This document shows positions 1-9,491 of a stretch of DNA of 64,000 nt, piece after piece. The notes under the pieces are model-generated. The model did not search any database and had not been told where the DNA came from. It was given only the letters and a program-made list of their open reading frames with translations. The stretch is from contig DATAWP010000007.1 of NCBI GenBank assembly GCA_036267155.1, forward strand, positions 13,943 to 77,942. Reading direction: 5' to 3'. Numbering within the stretch: the first letter of the stretch is position 1; every line of letters starts with the position of its first letter. Source of the stretch: PALSA-1353 sp036267155. GTDB lineage: Bacteria > Planctomycetota > Phycisphaerae > Tepidisphaerales > Tepidisphaeraceae. Both the position numbers and the translations under genes were made by a program.

Positions 1-162
1 GGCTTTGCCGTTCACCGCGGCCTTGACTGTGCTCGAGTGGGAAATGCCGGTGGGGACGGTGGCGGCCGAGGCGCGGTTCGCGGCGCCGCTGATCAATCCC
101 GCGAAAGCCGCCGCTGCGACCAGACCGACCGAAGAACCGAGAATCTTTGTGCTGCTCTTCAT
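1..162 (-). CDS. Secreted protein of unknown function, 5' end only
   Basis: The first 54 codons of a minus-strand gene are visible and the rest lies left of the window. The start is ATG at 162 with a Shine-Dalgarno GAAAGGA about 7 nt upstream. The product begins MKSSTKILGSSVG and continues as an Ala/Gly-rich hydrophobic stretch ending near NRASA-ATV, a normal Sec signal peptide with an AxA-type cleavage site near residue 34. The mature part that can be seen (TGISHSSTVKAAVNGKA) has no motif I recognise. It lies downstream of lpxD on the same strand with a gap of 311 bp, and a TATAAT box in that gap suggests a promoter of its own. Confidence 0.7.
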   Translation of the reverse strand, partial: MKSSTKILGSSVGLVAAAAFAGLISGAANRASAATVPTGISHSSTVKAAVNGKA

Positions 163-327
163 TGTACTTTTCCTTTCAAGATGAATTGGGACGTTCCGAT
201 TTGAATCGTCACAGTTCGAATTTAGATGCGAGTAAATCAACAATCAAAACGATCGAGTCTCGATGCCGATCTACCTCCTTTCCATGCCGTCCCCGTGACC
301 CCCCTTCACTCCAACCCGATCGACGGC

Positions 328-354
328 ATTATACGTGATGAAGGGGTTCGACAA
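328..354 (-). promoter_or_regulatory. Possible sigma-70 promoter for the secreted-protein gene
   Basis: On the minus strand TTGTCG (354-349) and a perfect TATAAT (333-328) are separated by 15 nt. The expected start site near 321 would give a leader of about 160 nt before the ATG at 162. The spacer is 2 nt shorter than ideal. Nothing else is recognisable between 163 and 473. Confidence 0.4.
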
Positions 355-473
355 GCAACTGACAATCTCATGCAATTTGTTATACGGGAGACTTTGTGGG
401 TCTGGATGAGGGGAAAAACCGGCAACTGGTCGACTTTAGGTGCGATCCAACCGCGGGAACATGGGGCCGATTC

Positions 474-1562
474 TTATGGCTGTTTCTTCGCGGCTTCTCG
501 ATCCGTCGGGGGCAGCGATTGGGCTTGAAGCTTTTCGATCTGCTCCTGGAGCTTTCGCACCTGCACGACCAGGTCGGGGAGCCGGCGGATGGCGGCCTGC
601 TCGCGCAGGCTCTGGCGGTGCGGAAGCGCCGGCATGCCGCTGACGATTTTGAGCGATTCGACGTCTTCCGCCACGGCCGCGCACGCCGCCACCATCGCCC
701 CGTCGCCGATTTTCACGTGATCGCGCAGGGCCGATTGTCCTCCGAGCGTCACGCGCGTTCCAAGCGAGGCGCTTCCCGCCAATCCCGCCTGGCCCACGAT
801 CACGCAGTGAGGTCCGATCGAAACGTTGTGGGCGATCTGAACGAGGTTGTCGATTTTCGTTCCCTGGCCGATGCGCGTCACGCTGAATTTGGCGCGATCC
901 ACGCAAACGCACGAGCCGATCTCCACGTCGTCCTCGATGATCACCGTGCCGATCTGCGGAATCTTGGCCTGCCTGGTCCCGTCCCAGCGGTAGCCAAATC
1001 CATCGCTTCCCAGCACGCTGCCGGCATGAATGACCACGCGCGAGCCGATGCGCACGCGCTCGCGAATGGTGACGTTGGGGAAGATCTCGCAGTCCTGGCC
1101 GATCTCGGTTTCTTCGCCGAGAAAGACCTGCGGATGAATGATCGATCCCCGCCCGATGCGGACACCTGGCCCAATCACGCAAAACGCGCCGATCGTCACC
1201 TCCGGCCCGATCTGGGCCGACGGATCGATCTTCGCCAGCGGGTCTTTCCCCTTTGCCGGCCGAGAGGGGGGACGTGCGAACGACCCCAGCACGATCGCCA
1301 TTGCCAAGTCGGCATCGTCCACCGTCAGGACAATCGTTCCGGAGGCTTCGGGGATGGGGAGATTTCTTTTTACCAGCACGGCGGCGGCGCGAGTGCCGGC
1401 AAACTGCTTGATATACTTTTCGGAGCCGAGGAACGAAATGTCGCCGGGACCGGCGTCGAGAAGCGTCGCGACGCCGGTAATCCCTACATCGCCGGGCGGC
1501 GCTGCGCAGCCCACCATTGCCGCGATGTCACGCAGCGCGATCGCGCCGGAACTCTTATTCAT
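474..1562 (-). CDS. lpxD: UDP-3-O-acylglucosamine N-acyltransferase
   Basis: LpxD adds the second 3-hydroxyacyl chain, from acyl-ACP, to UDP-3-O-acyl-glucosamine, the third step of lipid A synthesis in the cytoplasm. The protein has an N-terminal substrate domain (VGITGVATLLDA near residue 30) followed by hexapeptide repeats of a left-handed beta helix. The signatures DGFGYRW, KIPQIGTV and VQIAHNVSIG are present, and the His of IAHNV is the catalytic base. The last 50 residues form a coiled coil (VVQVRKLQEQIEKLQAQ) ending in a charged tail. I chose ATG 1562 (362 aa); an in-frame TTG at 1592 would add 10 residues and overlap the ompH stop by 3 nt. ompH and bamA lie directly upstream, the usual bamA-ompH-lpxD order. 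Confidence 0.95.
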   Translation of the reverse strand: MNKSSGAIALRDIAAMVGCAAPPGDVGITGVATLLDAGPGDISFLGSEKYIKQFAGTRAAAVLVKRNLPIPEASGTIVLTVDDADLAMAIVLGSFARPPSRPAKGKDPLAKIDPSAQIGPEVTIGAFCVIGPGVRIGRGSIIHPQVFLGEETEIGQDCEIFPNVTIRERVRIGSRVVIHAGSVLGSDGFGYRWDGTRQAKIPQIGTVIIEDDVEIGSCVCVDRAKFSVTRIGQGTKIDNLVQIAHNVSIGPHCVIVGQAGLAGSASLGTRVTLGGQSALRDHVKIGDGAMVAACAAVAEDVESLKIVSGMPALPHRQSLREQAAIRRLPDLVVQVRKLQEQIEKLQAQSLPPTDREAAKKQP

Positions 1563-1588
1563 CGAATCGGATCCGTCGGCGTTCAAAT

Positions 1589-2194
1589 TCAATGGCTCGT
1601 GCTGTAGGTCTTGTCCATTGCGATGACCACTTTTTCGGTGATGTCCATATTGGGATCATGGAACAGGCACGAGTGTAGGAAGATGGTGTTGAAAAACGCG
1701 TTGGCGTCCATGCGGTCCGGCTCTGGGAAATCCGGCTGGGCGCTGTTGATCACGAGCGTAAAACCTTGTTCCTTCACGACGTCCGCGACGCCCTTGAGGA
1801 CCTTGTCGAACAACTGCGTCTCCTCCAGCCGCTGCTTGCGCGCCATGTTCACCTGCGTTGCCTGCAGCCAAGCCTGGGAATCCGCGTTCGCCGAGGTCAG
1901 GTCTTCCATTTTCTTCTGATAATCGGCCGAGGTAGGGAGCAGAAGCTTCAATTCGTCCTGCTGGGTCTCAAGCTGTTTCTTTTTGATGTCCAGCTCGTTT
2001 TGCACGGTCTCGGCATCCTGCTTCCACTTGGCTTGCGCGTCTTTGCCTTCCTGGCACTCACGGATGACTTTCACGGGATCGCACACCGCGACCTTGAGCG
2101 CCGGCTGGTCGTCCGCCATGGCCCGACTGGTCCACGACGCCAACGACACCGCTGCTACCATCAGACCCACAACCCATACCAGTTGCGCTTTCAT
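1589..2194 (-). CDS. ompH: OmpH/Skp family periplasmic chaperone
   Basis: The 201-aa product starts with a signal peptide (MKAQLVWVVGLMVAAVSLAS ending near SRAMA-DD) and has the long alpha-helical arms of Skp: a heptad-rich segment from about 45 to 110 with KKKQLETQQDELKLLL and YQKKMEDL. Skp holds unfolded beta-barrel proteins on their way to the Bam complex. I chose ATG 2194 because GAGAGGA sits 6 nt upstream; ATG 2200 would leave no spacing. It lies 56 nt after bamA and touches lpxD, so the three genes probably form one transcript. The C-terminal trimerisation strand (EQGFTLVINSAQPDFPE) is recognisable, while the extreme C-terminus is longer than in E. coli Skp. Confidence 0.9.
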   Translation of the reverse strand: MKAQLVWVVGLMVAAVSLASWTSRAMADDQPALKVAVCDPVKVIRECQEGKDAQAKWKQDAETVQNELDIKKKQLETQQDELKLLLPTSADYQKKMEDLTSANADSQAWLQATQVNMARKQRLEETQLFDKVLKGVADVVKEQGFTLVINSAQPDFPEPDRMDANAFFNTIFLHSCLFHDPNMDITEKVVIAMDKTYSTSH

Positions 2195-2250
2195 AGACAT
2201 TCCTCTCGATACATGAAAACCTGTGATGACCAGAGCATCCGCCCTCATTT

Positions 2251-4683
2251 TTATCTGCTGAAGCCGAAGGAGAAGCTCAACACCTGCGTATTATCCTGTG
2301 GACTCTGCGTGATTGGGAAGCCGAAGTCAAGCGCCAGCGGTTGCTTTCCCAAAAATGGCAGGACCAGCCGGAATCCAAACCCGACGGATGTGCGAATGAC
2401 GCCGAAATGCATGTTCGGCTCGTAATCGCCGACATCCACGAACAGGACCCCCCGCAAAAAGTCTTCCGCCAGGGGAAAACCGTATTCCACGCCGCCGGTG
2501 GTGAAAAAGTCGGCGCCCACGGCGTCGTCGGCCGGCCCGGATCTGGGGCTGACGCCCCAATATTCGAATCCGCGAATGGTGCCGATGCCGCCGCCGTAAA
2601 ACCGCTCGTAAAACGGCGCCTTCCGCGGGTCGTCCCCCGCTTCAATGTGAACATCGATCACCGATCGCCGGCCCAGAAGGTCTTCGTTCACTTGCTGATA
2701 AGCGGACCAGGTGCCCTGAATCCGGTCGTAATCCACCGTTCCGCCCATGGCGCCGGCATCGGTGAAACTGATCGACGCGTCGGTTCCTTCGTACGTGGTC
2801 GGGCCGTGGTTGGTGGTGTCGCGCTGGAACTTGGCGGTGACGGTGGTCAGCGTGTGATGACCCGCCCCGGCGTTGATTTCCGGCGCATTCGACGAAAGCG
2901 GCAGGGCGAGATTCTTGATGTCCACATCCGCCGCTCCCAGAATCACCGAGGCGGAATAAACATAGGTGAAACGTTTGCCGAACTGAATGTTGCCGCCTGC
3001 CCGGTCGTCGTTGTAAATGGGACGGACGAACATTTCGTAATAAAGGCTGCTGCCGAAAGTGTAAGGCTGGTCGAAGAGATACGGCTCGAAAAAGCTGATG
3101 GTGGCGTCCGTCTCCTGTGTGCCGGGGTCGAAGCGGGCCGTGAAATCCTGTCCCGCGCCGGTGAAGGCCCTGTCGCTGAACGCCTCGCCCCAGCTCGTGG
3201 GGAAATTGGTGACGTCGAAGTTCTGCTGCTCATATCCAAGCTGCCCGCCGAAGCCGCCGTCGCTGTTGATTCCGATCCCGGCGCTGATCTGCGCCGTTCG
3301 CTGCTCGGTGACATCCACCAGCAGATCGCGCACGTTCGGATCGTCGCCCACCGGGGTGATGGAAACGCTCGAAAACTCCGGCAATCCCCGCAGCCGATCT
3401 TCCGCATCCTGAATCTCGGATGAATCGTATCGCTGCCCCGGCCTCATGTGCAGTTCGCGCAGGATCACCTTGTCCTGCGTTTTGGAATTGCCCTTGATCA
3501 GAATCCGCCCCTGCCGGAACTGCTTGCCCTCGCTGATTTCGTACACCAGGCGGACTTTGCCCGGTTCCTTCTCATAATACGGCTGCGGATCGATGCGGAG
3601 ATAATCGGGGCTGGGCTCGATTCCCGGCTGCTCCTCGTAAATGTATCCGCCCGCCCTACTGTACGCCTTGACCATTTCCCGAACATCCCGGTCGATTCCG
3701 TCCTTGTTATATGGAACGCCCTCAACCGACTTCAGCGTCATGCGAAGTGTTCCCTCCGGCACGGCCAGATTGCCCTGGAACAGCACCTGGTCGATCACAT
3801 AGCGAACCCCCTCGTCGATGACGAACGTGATCTGCATTTCCGTCATGTCCGGCGAACGTGAAATCTTCCGCCCCACCCGCACGTCGAAAAATCCCATGTC
3901 CCGGTAAAACCGAATCAGGCTCGCAACATCTTCATCGAGCAGCTCCGGATCGTATTTCCCCGGATTGAAGATGAAGATGTAGCTGCCCGTCTTGATCTGG
4001 TCCTTCAGCTTCCACGCACTGAAGGTGTTGTTGCCGATGAAATCGATCTTGCGTATGCGCACTTGCGGCCCCTCGACGATATGAAAAAACACCACACCGC
4101 TTTTTTGCAGCTCGGCGGGCGACCACGTCACGTGCGCATACGGATAATTCTTGTCGCTGTACAACCTTTCGATGGCCTGCTGCGCCAGATTGACGCGGAA
4201 CGGGTCGATCGCCTCCTCCGGCTTCAGATCCACGACGTCCTGAAGGTCGTGCGTCTTCACGGTGACGTTTCCGTCGTAGCGAATTTCCTTGATTTCTTTT
4301 TGTTCGGTGACGACGAAGATGACGATCACGCCGGTGGGGGTCGGCTGAACGCGCGCCTCCACGTCGCCGAACTTTCTCATTTTGTCGTAAATTCGCTGGT
4401 AATCCCCAACGACGGTGGCTGGATCAAATTTGTCCCCCACGCGCGTCCGGACCAATTCCAGAATCACCGAGGTGCTGACCCGCGTGTTTCCCAGCACCCG
4501 CACGGATTCGACGGTGCGGCCCGCGTATTGCCCCGCGGCGGCAAGGTCACGCACCGGGCCGGGCGAGGGCTCATCCGCATGGGCACATGGCAATCCGATC
4601 CAGCCAGCAACCAGCATTCCCACCAACAGCCAGCTTAATTGCTTGCCAAACTGATGAATACGCACGCGCCGCCCGCTCGCCAA
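2251..4683 (-). CDS. bamA: Outer membrane protein assembly factor BamA
   Basis: BamA is the central pore of the complex that folds beta-barrel proteins into the outer membrane. The product (810 aa) has a signal peptide (LSWLLVGMLVAGWIGLPCAHA), then POTRA repeats from about residue 55 (VESVRVLGNTRVSTSVIL, IRKIDFIGNNTFSAWKLKDQ, RQGRILIKGNSKTQDKVI) and a C-terminal Omp85 barrel. The barrel contains GIGTIRGFE, the lid-loop RGF motif, and ends in aromatic Phe-Ser-Phe-Gly-Phe. The open frame starts at TTG 4683; GTG 4665 gives nearly the same signal peptide and may be the real start. Neither has a strong Shine-Dalgarno. The length is typical of the family. It is first in the bamA-ompH-lpxD run and divergent from the two-component genes. 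Confidence 0.95.
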   Translation of the reverse strand: MASGRRVRIHQFGKQLSWLLVGMLVAGWIGLPCAHADEPSPGPVRDLAAAGQYAGRTVESVRVLGNTRVSTSVILELVRTRVGDKFDPATVVGDYQRIYDKMRKFGDVEARVQPTPTGVIVIFVVTEQKEIKEIRYDGNVTVKTHDLQDVVDLKPEEAIDPFRVNLAQQAIERLYSDKNYPYAHVTWSPAELQKSGVVFFHIVEGPQVRIRKIDFIGNNTFSAWKLKDQIKTGSYIFIFNPGKYDPELLDEDVASLIRFYRDMGFFDVRVGRKISRSPDMTEMQITFVIDEGVRYVIDQVLFQGNLAVPEGTLRMTLKSVEGVPYNKDGIDRDVREMVKAYSRAGGYIYEEQPGIEPSPDYLRIDPQPYYEKEPGKVRLVYEISEGKQFRQGRILIKGNSKTQDKVILRELHMRPGQRYDSSEIQDAEDRLRGLPEFSSVSITPVGDDPNVRDLLVDVTEQRTAQISAGIGINSDGGFGGQLGYEQQNFDVTNFPTSWGEAFSDRAFTGAGQDFTARFDPGTQETDATISFFEPYLFDQPYTFGSSLYYEMFVRPIYNDDRAGGNIQFGKRFTYVYSASVILGAADVDIKNLALPLSSNAPEINAGAGHHTLTTVTAKFQRDTTNHGPTTYEGTDASISFTDAGAMGGTVDYDRIQGTWSAYQQVNEDLLGRRSVIDVHIEAGDDPRKAPFYERFYGGGIGTIRGFEYWGVSPRSGPADDAVGADFFTTGGVEYGFPLAEDFLRGVLFVDVGDYEPNMHFGVIRTSVGFGFRLVLPFLGKQPLALDFGFPITQSPQDNTQVLSFSFGFSR

Positions 4684-4930
4684 GAGTCTTGCTGCCGCTT
4701 CTTTCCCCGACGCCGGCAGTTTGCCGGAGTGTAACCGTCAACGATTGGATGTCAAAAAGCCCGAGGCGTTGCGCCGAGTCTGTTGGAGATTCAATTTTTT
4801 GCAGTGATCGGCGGCGCCGCGCGCCGCCGATCAATATGATCCAGACCCGTTGAAACGCCGGCGCCTCGCCTTTTGCCTCCGCCCGATACCCGCTATGATA
4901 TTGGCCGGATTTTGCCATTCGAGCCAACGC

Positions 4931-5611
4931 ATGCGTCTTCTGGTTGTCGAGGATTATCAGCCCCTTCGCGAATCGCTCGTTCAGGGTCTGCGCGAGGCCC
5001 GCTATGCCGTCGATGAAGCCTCCGACGGGCAAACCGCGCTGTGGCACGCCCGATCGGGCGAACACGACATCATCATCCTCGACATTATGCTTCCCAAACT
5101 CGACGGCCTGTCCGTTCTGCGCCAGCTTCGTGAGCAGCGTTCTCCTTCCCTGGTCCTGCTGCTGACGGCCAAGGATACCGCCCAGGACAAAATCACCGGC
5201 CTGGAAATGGGAGCCGATGATTATCTCGTCAAGCCGTTTGTATTTGCAGAGCTGCTGGCTCGCGTCAAAGCGCTCATCCGCCGTAAATACGACACGAAAT
5301 CCACGATCCTGCGGATTGCCGATCTCGAGGTGGACGTTTCCGGCCGATGCGTGCGGCGGGGCGGCAAGCCCGTCGATCTCAGCGGCCGCGAGTACGCCCT
5401 GCTGGAATACCTCGCACACAACGCCGGCCGGATTGTCTCCCGAACCGACATCTGGCAGCACGTTTACGATTTCAATGCTTCCCCCGAGAGCAACGTCGTG
5501 GACGTTTACATCGGCCTGCTTCGGAAAAAAATCGAGCGCGCCGGCAAACCCCGCCTCATCCACACCCGCCGCGGACAGGGATATCTCCTCGCCGAAATGG
5601 AGCAACGATGA
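4931..5611 (+). CDS. OmpR/PhoB-type response regulator
   Basis: The 226-aa DNA-binding regulator has a receiver domain at 1-115 with acidic pair E7-D8, phosphoacceptor D51 in IIILDIMLPKLDG, Thr79 and Lys101 in YLVKPF. A winged-helix OmpR domain covers about 125-224 and ends RLIHTRRGQGYLL. I start at ATG 4931 (MRLLVVED), because the longer upstream frame adds unconserved residues. A possible promoter (TTGCCT 4873, TATGAT 4894, 15-nt spacer) precedes it. The gene overlaps the sensor kinase by ATGA. The input signal and targets cannot be read from the sequence; divergence from bamA hints at envelope control but is only suggestive. Confidence 0.93.
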   Translation: MRLLVVEDYQPLRESLVQGLREARYAVDEASDGQTALWHARSGEHDIIILDIMLPKLDGLSVLRQLREQRSPSLVLLLTAKDTAQDKITGLEMGADDYLVKPFVFAELLARVKALIRRKYDTKSTILRIADLEVDVSGRCVRRGGKPVDLSGREYALLEYLAHNAGRIVSRTDIWQHVYDFNASPESNVVDVYIGLLRKKIERAGKPRLIHTRRGQGYLLAEMEQR

Positions 5612-7077
5612 TCCGATCGCTGCGGCTTCGCCTGCTCGTCCACACCTCCCTGGCGGCGGCACTGATGCTCGGGCTGCTCGGCGCGGCCCTCTATTTCTTC
5701 GTGCGGCACTCGATCGAGGCCGATTTCAATCAGGACCTCCTTGCCAAGGCCCACGCCGTTGCCGCCACCGCCGAACAACACGGCCAGACGATTATCTTCG
5801 ACTACGAGCCCGACGAGTTGCCCCAGTTCGTCACCAGCGATCATCCCGATTATTTCCAGGCATGGATCGATCCGAAAGTGGTGCTCCGCTCCCCTTCGCT
5901 GAAGCAGGCCGATCTTCCCCGCCTGCCCGTCACCGGCGAGGTGGTTTACAGAGACATGGTTCTCCCCGATGGCCGTCCCGGCCGAATGGTCGGCATGTCA
6001 TTTACCACCACGATCGAGCCCAATGCCGGACGGAATATTCTGCACGCGGAAAATTCCCGCACGGTCATTCTCAGCGTCGCAACCGACACGATTGCCCTTC
6101 ATCGCACGCTGGAAAACTTGGGCTGGCTGCTGGTGGGATTGTGCTTGCTTGCCGTCGCCGCATCGGGAATTGTTTTGGTTTGGATCGTTGGCCGAGCGGT
6201 GCGGCCGCTCGAGCGGATCGCGCGTGACATTGACGAATTGCAGGAAAATGATCTGTCCGTCCGCCTTCACCCCCCGGACGTTCCGCTGGAACTTCAGCCC
6301 GTCGTCGAAAAACTGAACGGCTTGTTGTCGCGGCTGGATGCCGCCTTCTCGCGCGAAAAAGCTTTCACCGCGGATGTCGCGCACGAGCTTCGCACGCCCG
6401 TGACGGCGCTGCTTACCACCTTTGAGGTCTGCCGATCGCGGCCGCGCGATGAGGTCGCCTACATCGCGGCCATCGACAAGTGCAGGGGCGTTGCCCATCG
6501 AATGCAGACGCTGGTTGAATCCCTCCTTCTGCTCGCCCGCGCCGAAGCGGGCCAGCTTCCGCTGAAGCTTCAGTCCACCGATGCCGCCGATCTGCTCGAT
6601 GATTGCTGGGCCATGTTCAGCCCGCGCGCCGAGGATCGCCGGATGAAGCTGCAATGGCAAGCCGACGGGCCCATCCCCATCGAAACCGACCCCGAAAAAT
6701 TGCGGATCATTTTGCACAATCTCTTCGACAACGCGGTTTCGTACGCGGACGAAGCCGGCTCGATCCGGATCGCCGCCGAACTGCGCGGCAATGAATTCCG
6801 CGTCGAGGTCGCCAACACCGGCAGTCACGTCGGCGCCGAACAGGAGAAGCATCTCTTCGAGCGATTCTGGCGCGGCGACAAAGCTCGCGCCGAAGTGGGC
6901 GTTCACTGTGGTCTGGGTCTGTCGCTGTGTCAACGGCTCGCCCGGCTATTGAAGGGGAGGATCGAAGTCCAAACCGCCGAGCACGGCTGGTTCACCGTCC
7001 GTCTCACGCTGCCCGCCGGCCATGTCGAGCAGCCTGCGCCTTCCATAACAGCCCCGGTCGGTTCTGTTGCCGATTAG
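5608..7077 (+). CDS. Membrane sensor histidine kinase
   Basis: The 489-aa partner of the upstream regulator has a first membrane helix at about 13-33 and a periplasmic sensor region at about 35-168. A second helix (WLLVGLCLLAVAASGIVLVW, 173-192) is followed by a HAMP linker starting GRAVRPLERI. The HisKA domain carries the phosphorylated His259 in FTADVAHELRTPV. The HATPase domain has an N box (NLFDNAVSYAD) and a G box (GLGLSLCQRLARLLKG). The start is the ATG overlapping the regulator stop by 4 nt. The layout resembles QseC/PmrB-type kinases, but the ligand is unknown. A proline-rich tail of about 20 residues follows the ATPase domain. Confidence 0.93.
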   Translation: MIRSLRLRLLVHTSLAAALMLGLLGAALYFFVRHSIEADFNQDLLAKAHAVAATAEQHGQTIIFDYEPDELPQFVTSDHPDYFQAWIDPKVVLRSPSLKQADLPRLPVTGEVVYRDMVLPDGRPGRMVGMSFTTTIEPNAGRNILHAENSRTVILSVATDTIALHRTLENLGWLLVGLCLLAVAASGIVLVWIVGRAVRPLERIARDIDELQENDLSVRLHPPDVPLELQPVVEKLNGLLSRLDAAFSREKAFTADVAHELRTPVTALLTTFEVCRSRPRDEVAYIAAIDKCRGVAHRMQTLVESLLLLARAEAGQLPLKLQSTDAADLLDDCWAMFSPRAEDRRMKLQWQADGPIPIETDPEKLRIILHNLFDNAVSYADEAGSIRIAAELRGNEFRVEVANTGSHVGAEQEKHLFERFWRGDKARAEVGVHCGLGLSLCQRLARLLKGRIEVQTAEHGWFTVRLTLPAGHVEQPAPSITAPVGSVAD

Positions 7078-7174
7078 ACCAATTTCGACGGTCACGCAGC
7101 ATTCCCGATGCTTAAAAAAACCGCGAGATGGCAATCCTGCGGGCTTCGAATGCTGCACTGCCCATGATCGCAAA

Positions 7175-9223
7175 CTATTTCGGAGTGGATGTCACGACCG
7201 GCTTCCCCGGCGCCGACACCGATATCGGCCGCGCCTTTGGCCGGACGGTGGCGATTCCCAGAACTTCATTCGCGTAACACCGAAGGATTTCCGCCACGGA
7301 TAGCGCCGATGCGATCGCTCCCCGCGACGCATGGGGGGCGTCGCCGTCACACAGTTCGCAAAGCTGGCCGACGCCGTCGCCCGAAATGTACTGAAGGCAC
7401 GGTTTCAACCATTCGTGGATTTTCATGACCGAATCGTCATTTCGCCCCTGCGTCCTCACGTACGCGGCCGCCAGTGGACCCAGCAGCCACGGATAAGCCG
7501 AGCCCTGATGTTGCGTCCGATCGCGCGAGACGACATTTCCGCCGTAGCGGCCCTGATATGCCGGGTCGCGCCGCGAAAGCGTGCGCAAGCCCATCGGCGT
7601 TAAAAGCTCGTTCAACACCAACCGAACCACCGCCTCGTTGCGCTGCGACGCCAGCACCGGGTACGGCAGGCTGATCGCCAGGATCTGGTTCGGCCGGATC
7701 GACGGGTCACTTCCATGGTCTTCCACCACGTCGTAACAGCAGTTCAACTCGGCGTTCCAGAATATCCGGTTGAAAGATGCCTGCGTTTTCTGAGCCAGCG
7801 TTTCCCATTCCTGGGCCAGGCCGCTTTTTCCCAAACGCGACGCCAGCGAACTGGCCGTCCGCAGAGCATTGAACCACAGCGCGTTCAACTCGACGGTCCG
7901 GCCCTGCCGCGGCGTGACAACCCAATCGCCAACCTTCGCATCCATCCAGGACGTGGGGACACCCGGCGCGCGGCTGCCGACCAGGCCGTCGGCGTCGCAG
8001 AAGATTCCCAGCCGGGTTCCTTCGCGATACGCCTTGATGATTTTCTCCACCGTCGGCAGAAGCGAATCGGCAGTTTGCTCATCGTCCGTGAGCCGGAAGT
8101 ATTCACCGACCGCGTTGATGAACCACAGGGATGTGTCGGCCCCGTTGTACTGCGGCGCCGCGCCGCTTTCGGGGAAATCCGTGGGAATCAATCCATCCTG
8201 CAACTTCCCCGCCAGCGAAAGCAGCAGCGACCGTCCCTCGTCCAGCCGTCCCGGCACCAGGAAAAGCCCGTTGAATCCGATCAAGGCCGTCCGCCCGCTG
8301 GGAGACGACCAGGGATATTGCGATATCACATTCGCCGTCCCCTGGTCTGGCGGCTCGGCAGGCGAACTGACCACAAACGCATCGGCCGCCTTGAGCAATG
8401 TTTCCAGTTCCTCATCCACCTCGGACCGTACGATGGCCGTGTGCCGATCGAAATTCTCCCGCGCCCGCTCCAGGTCGGTGCAGACGCGCTTCAATTCCAG
8501 CGGCTCCATCGAGCAGGCCAGATGCACCGTTTGCCCCGGAGCCAGAGTCCAGCGGAACGATCCCGGCTTCCACAGGTCCTCCAAACCGCTGTACCCACGC
8601 TCATTCTCACGGCGGTAAATCGTGTTCAGATACCAATGCGGCTCCGACCGGAACTCGCCGTCATGCGCCAAAAAAACTTCCGGCGTCCGCGAGCTGGCCG
8701 GAATCTGAACCAGCCCGTCGCGTTTCACCTCCGCCGCGAGCCTGCTGTTCCATTGGTACATCAATTCATGAATCCCGCGCAGCGCCAGCAGCGCCTTGAT
8801 CTCCAGCGTCACCGATTTCTCGCCCGTCAGCAGCGAGTACGAAAGACAAACGGTGTTTTCCCCCGGCATCAGATGCAGCGATTTTTCGATCGTAAAACCT
8901 TCGCCCTGAAAGGCCCATCTGGGGAAGGGATCGACGTTGAACGCCCGCAGATGCTGAAACCCCCGCGGATAGATCGCCCCCGGATATTCGTTGCACGACA
9001 GCGCAAATTCCCCGTGCGAGGTCCAGACCGTCTCCTCAACGTGGGAGAGGAGCACCATCCGTCGCACCGGCGGCGACATCGCCGCCACCAGCAAGCCGTG
9101 ATATTTGCGCGTGTTGAGTCCGCAAAGGGTTGAGCAGGCATATCCACCCTGACCGTTGGTGGCCAGCCATTCCCGCTCGATCAGCCCCTCGAAATTCATG
9201 CCCGAGATGTTTGTCAAACGCAT
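7175..9223 (-). CDS. Glycogen debranching enzyme (amylo-alpha-1,6-glucosidase, GH133-like)
   Basis: This 682-aa protein matches the bacterial glycogen-debranching family. The N-terminal domain begins FEGLIEREWLATNGQGGYACST and contains GLNTRKYHGLL, the hallmark of the family. A C-terminal (alpha/alpha)6 domain carries LWFINAVGEYF, GLVGSRAPGVPTSWMDAKVG and RYGGNVVSRDRTQHQGSAYPW. The reaction removes alpha-1,6-linked glucose from glycogen limit dextrins in the cytoplasm. The start is ATG 9223, preceded by GGAGGA at about 6 nt; GTG 9226 is one codon upstream. It is a single minus-strand gene. With the GH57 branching enzyme at 26348 it gives the cell both branch-making and branch-removing activities. 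Confidence 0.9.
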   Translation of the reverse strand: MRLTNISGMNFEGLIEREWLATNGQGGYACSTLCGLNTRKYHGLLVAAMSPPVRRMVLLSHVEETVWTSHGEFALSCNEYPGAIYPRGFQHLRAFNVDPFPRWAFQGEGFTIEKSLHLMPGENTVCLSYSLLTGEKSVTLEIKALLALRGIHELMYQWNSRLAAEVKRDGLVQIPASSRTPEVFLAHDGEFRSEPHWYLNTIYRRENERGYSGLEDLWKPGSFRWTLAPGQTVHLACSMEPLELKRVCTDLERARENFDRHTAIVRSEVDEELETLLKAADAFVVSSPAEPPDQGTANVISQYPWSSPSGRTALIGFNGLFLVPGRLDEGRSLLLSLAGKLQDGLIPTDFPESGAAPQYNGADTSLWFINAVGEYFRLTDDEQTADSLLPTVEKIIKAYREGTRLGIFCDADGLVGSRAPGVPTSWMDAKVGDWVVTPRQGRTVELNALWFNALRTASSLASRLGKSGLAQEWETLAQKTQASFNRIFWNAELNCCYDVVEDHGSDPSIRPNQILAISLPYPVLASQRNEAVVRLVLNELLTPMGLRTLSRRDPAYQGRYGGNVVSRDRTQHQGSAYPWLLGPLAAAYVRTQGRNDDSVMKIHEWLKPCLQYISGDGVGQLCELCDGDAPHASRGAIASALSVAEILRCYANEVLGIATVRPKARPISVSAPGKPVVTSTPK

Positions 9224-9491
9224 CACATTCCTCCATGAATCCCCAGATCATTATCCCCAGCGGTCCCGAAAGTAGCAACCAACGGATTAATTGCCCAGAG
9301 GCGGTGCATCGCCCCGATCCCTGTCCCCGTCCGCACCCCAAACAACGCGACAATCATCGTCGCGATCCGCAAACCGGGGACCGCGCCCTCCGTCCGATAT
9401 CGTTATGCCCGTTAAGTGCCCTTGAATGAAGGACGATGGACGATGAGAGGGGTCATTGCAGAGTAATAACGAGCTGGGCAAGGCAGGAATT

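Noticed and set aside
4571..5662. 363-codon minus-strand frame across the bamA-regulator gap
   Set aside because: Antisense to the response regulator gene, which has all receiver and winged-helix residues in place.
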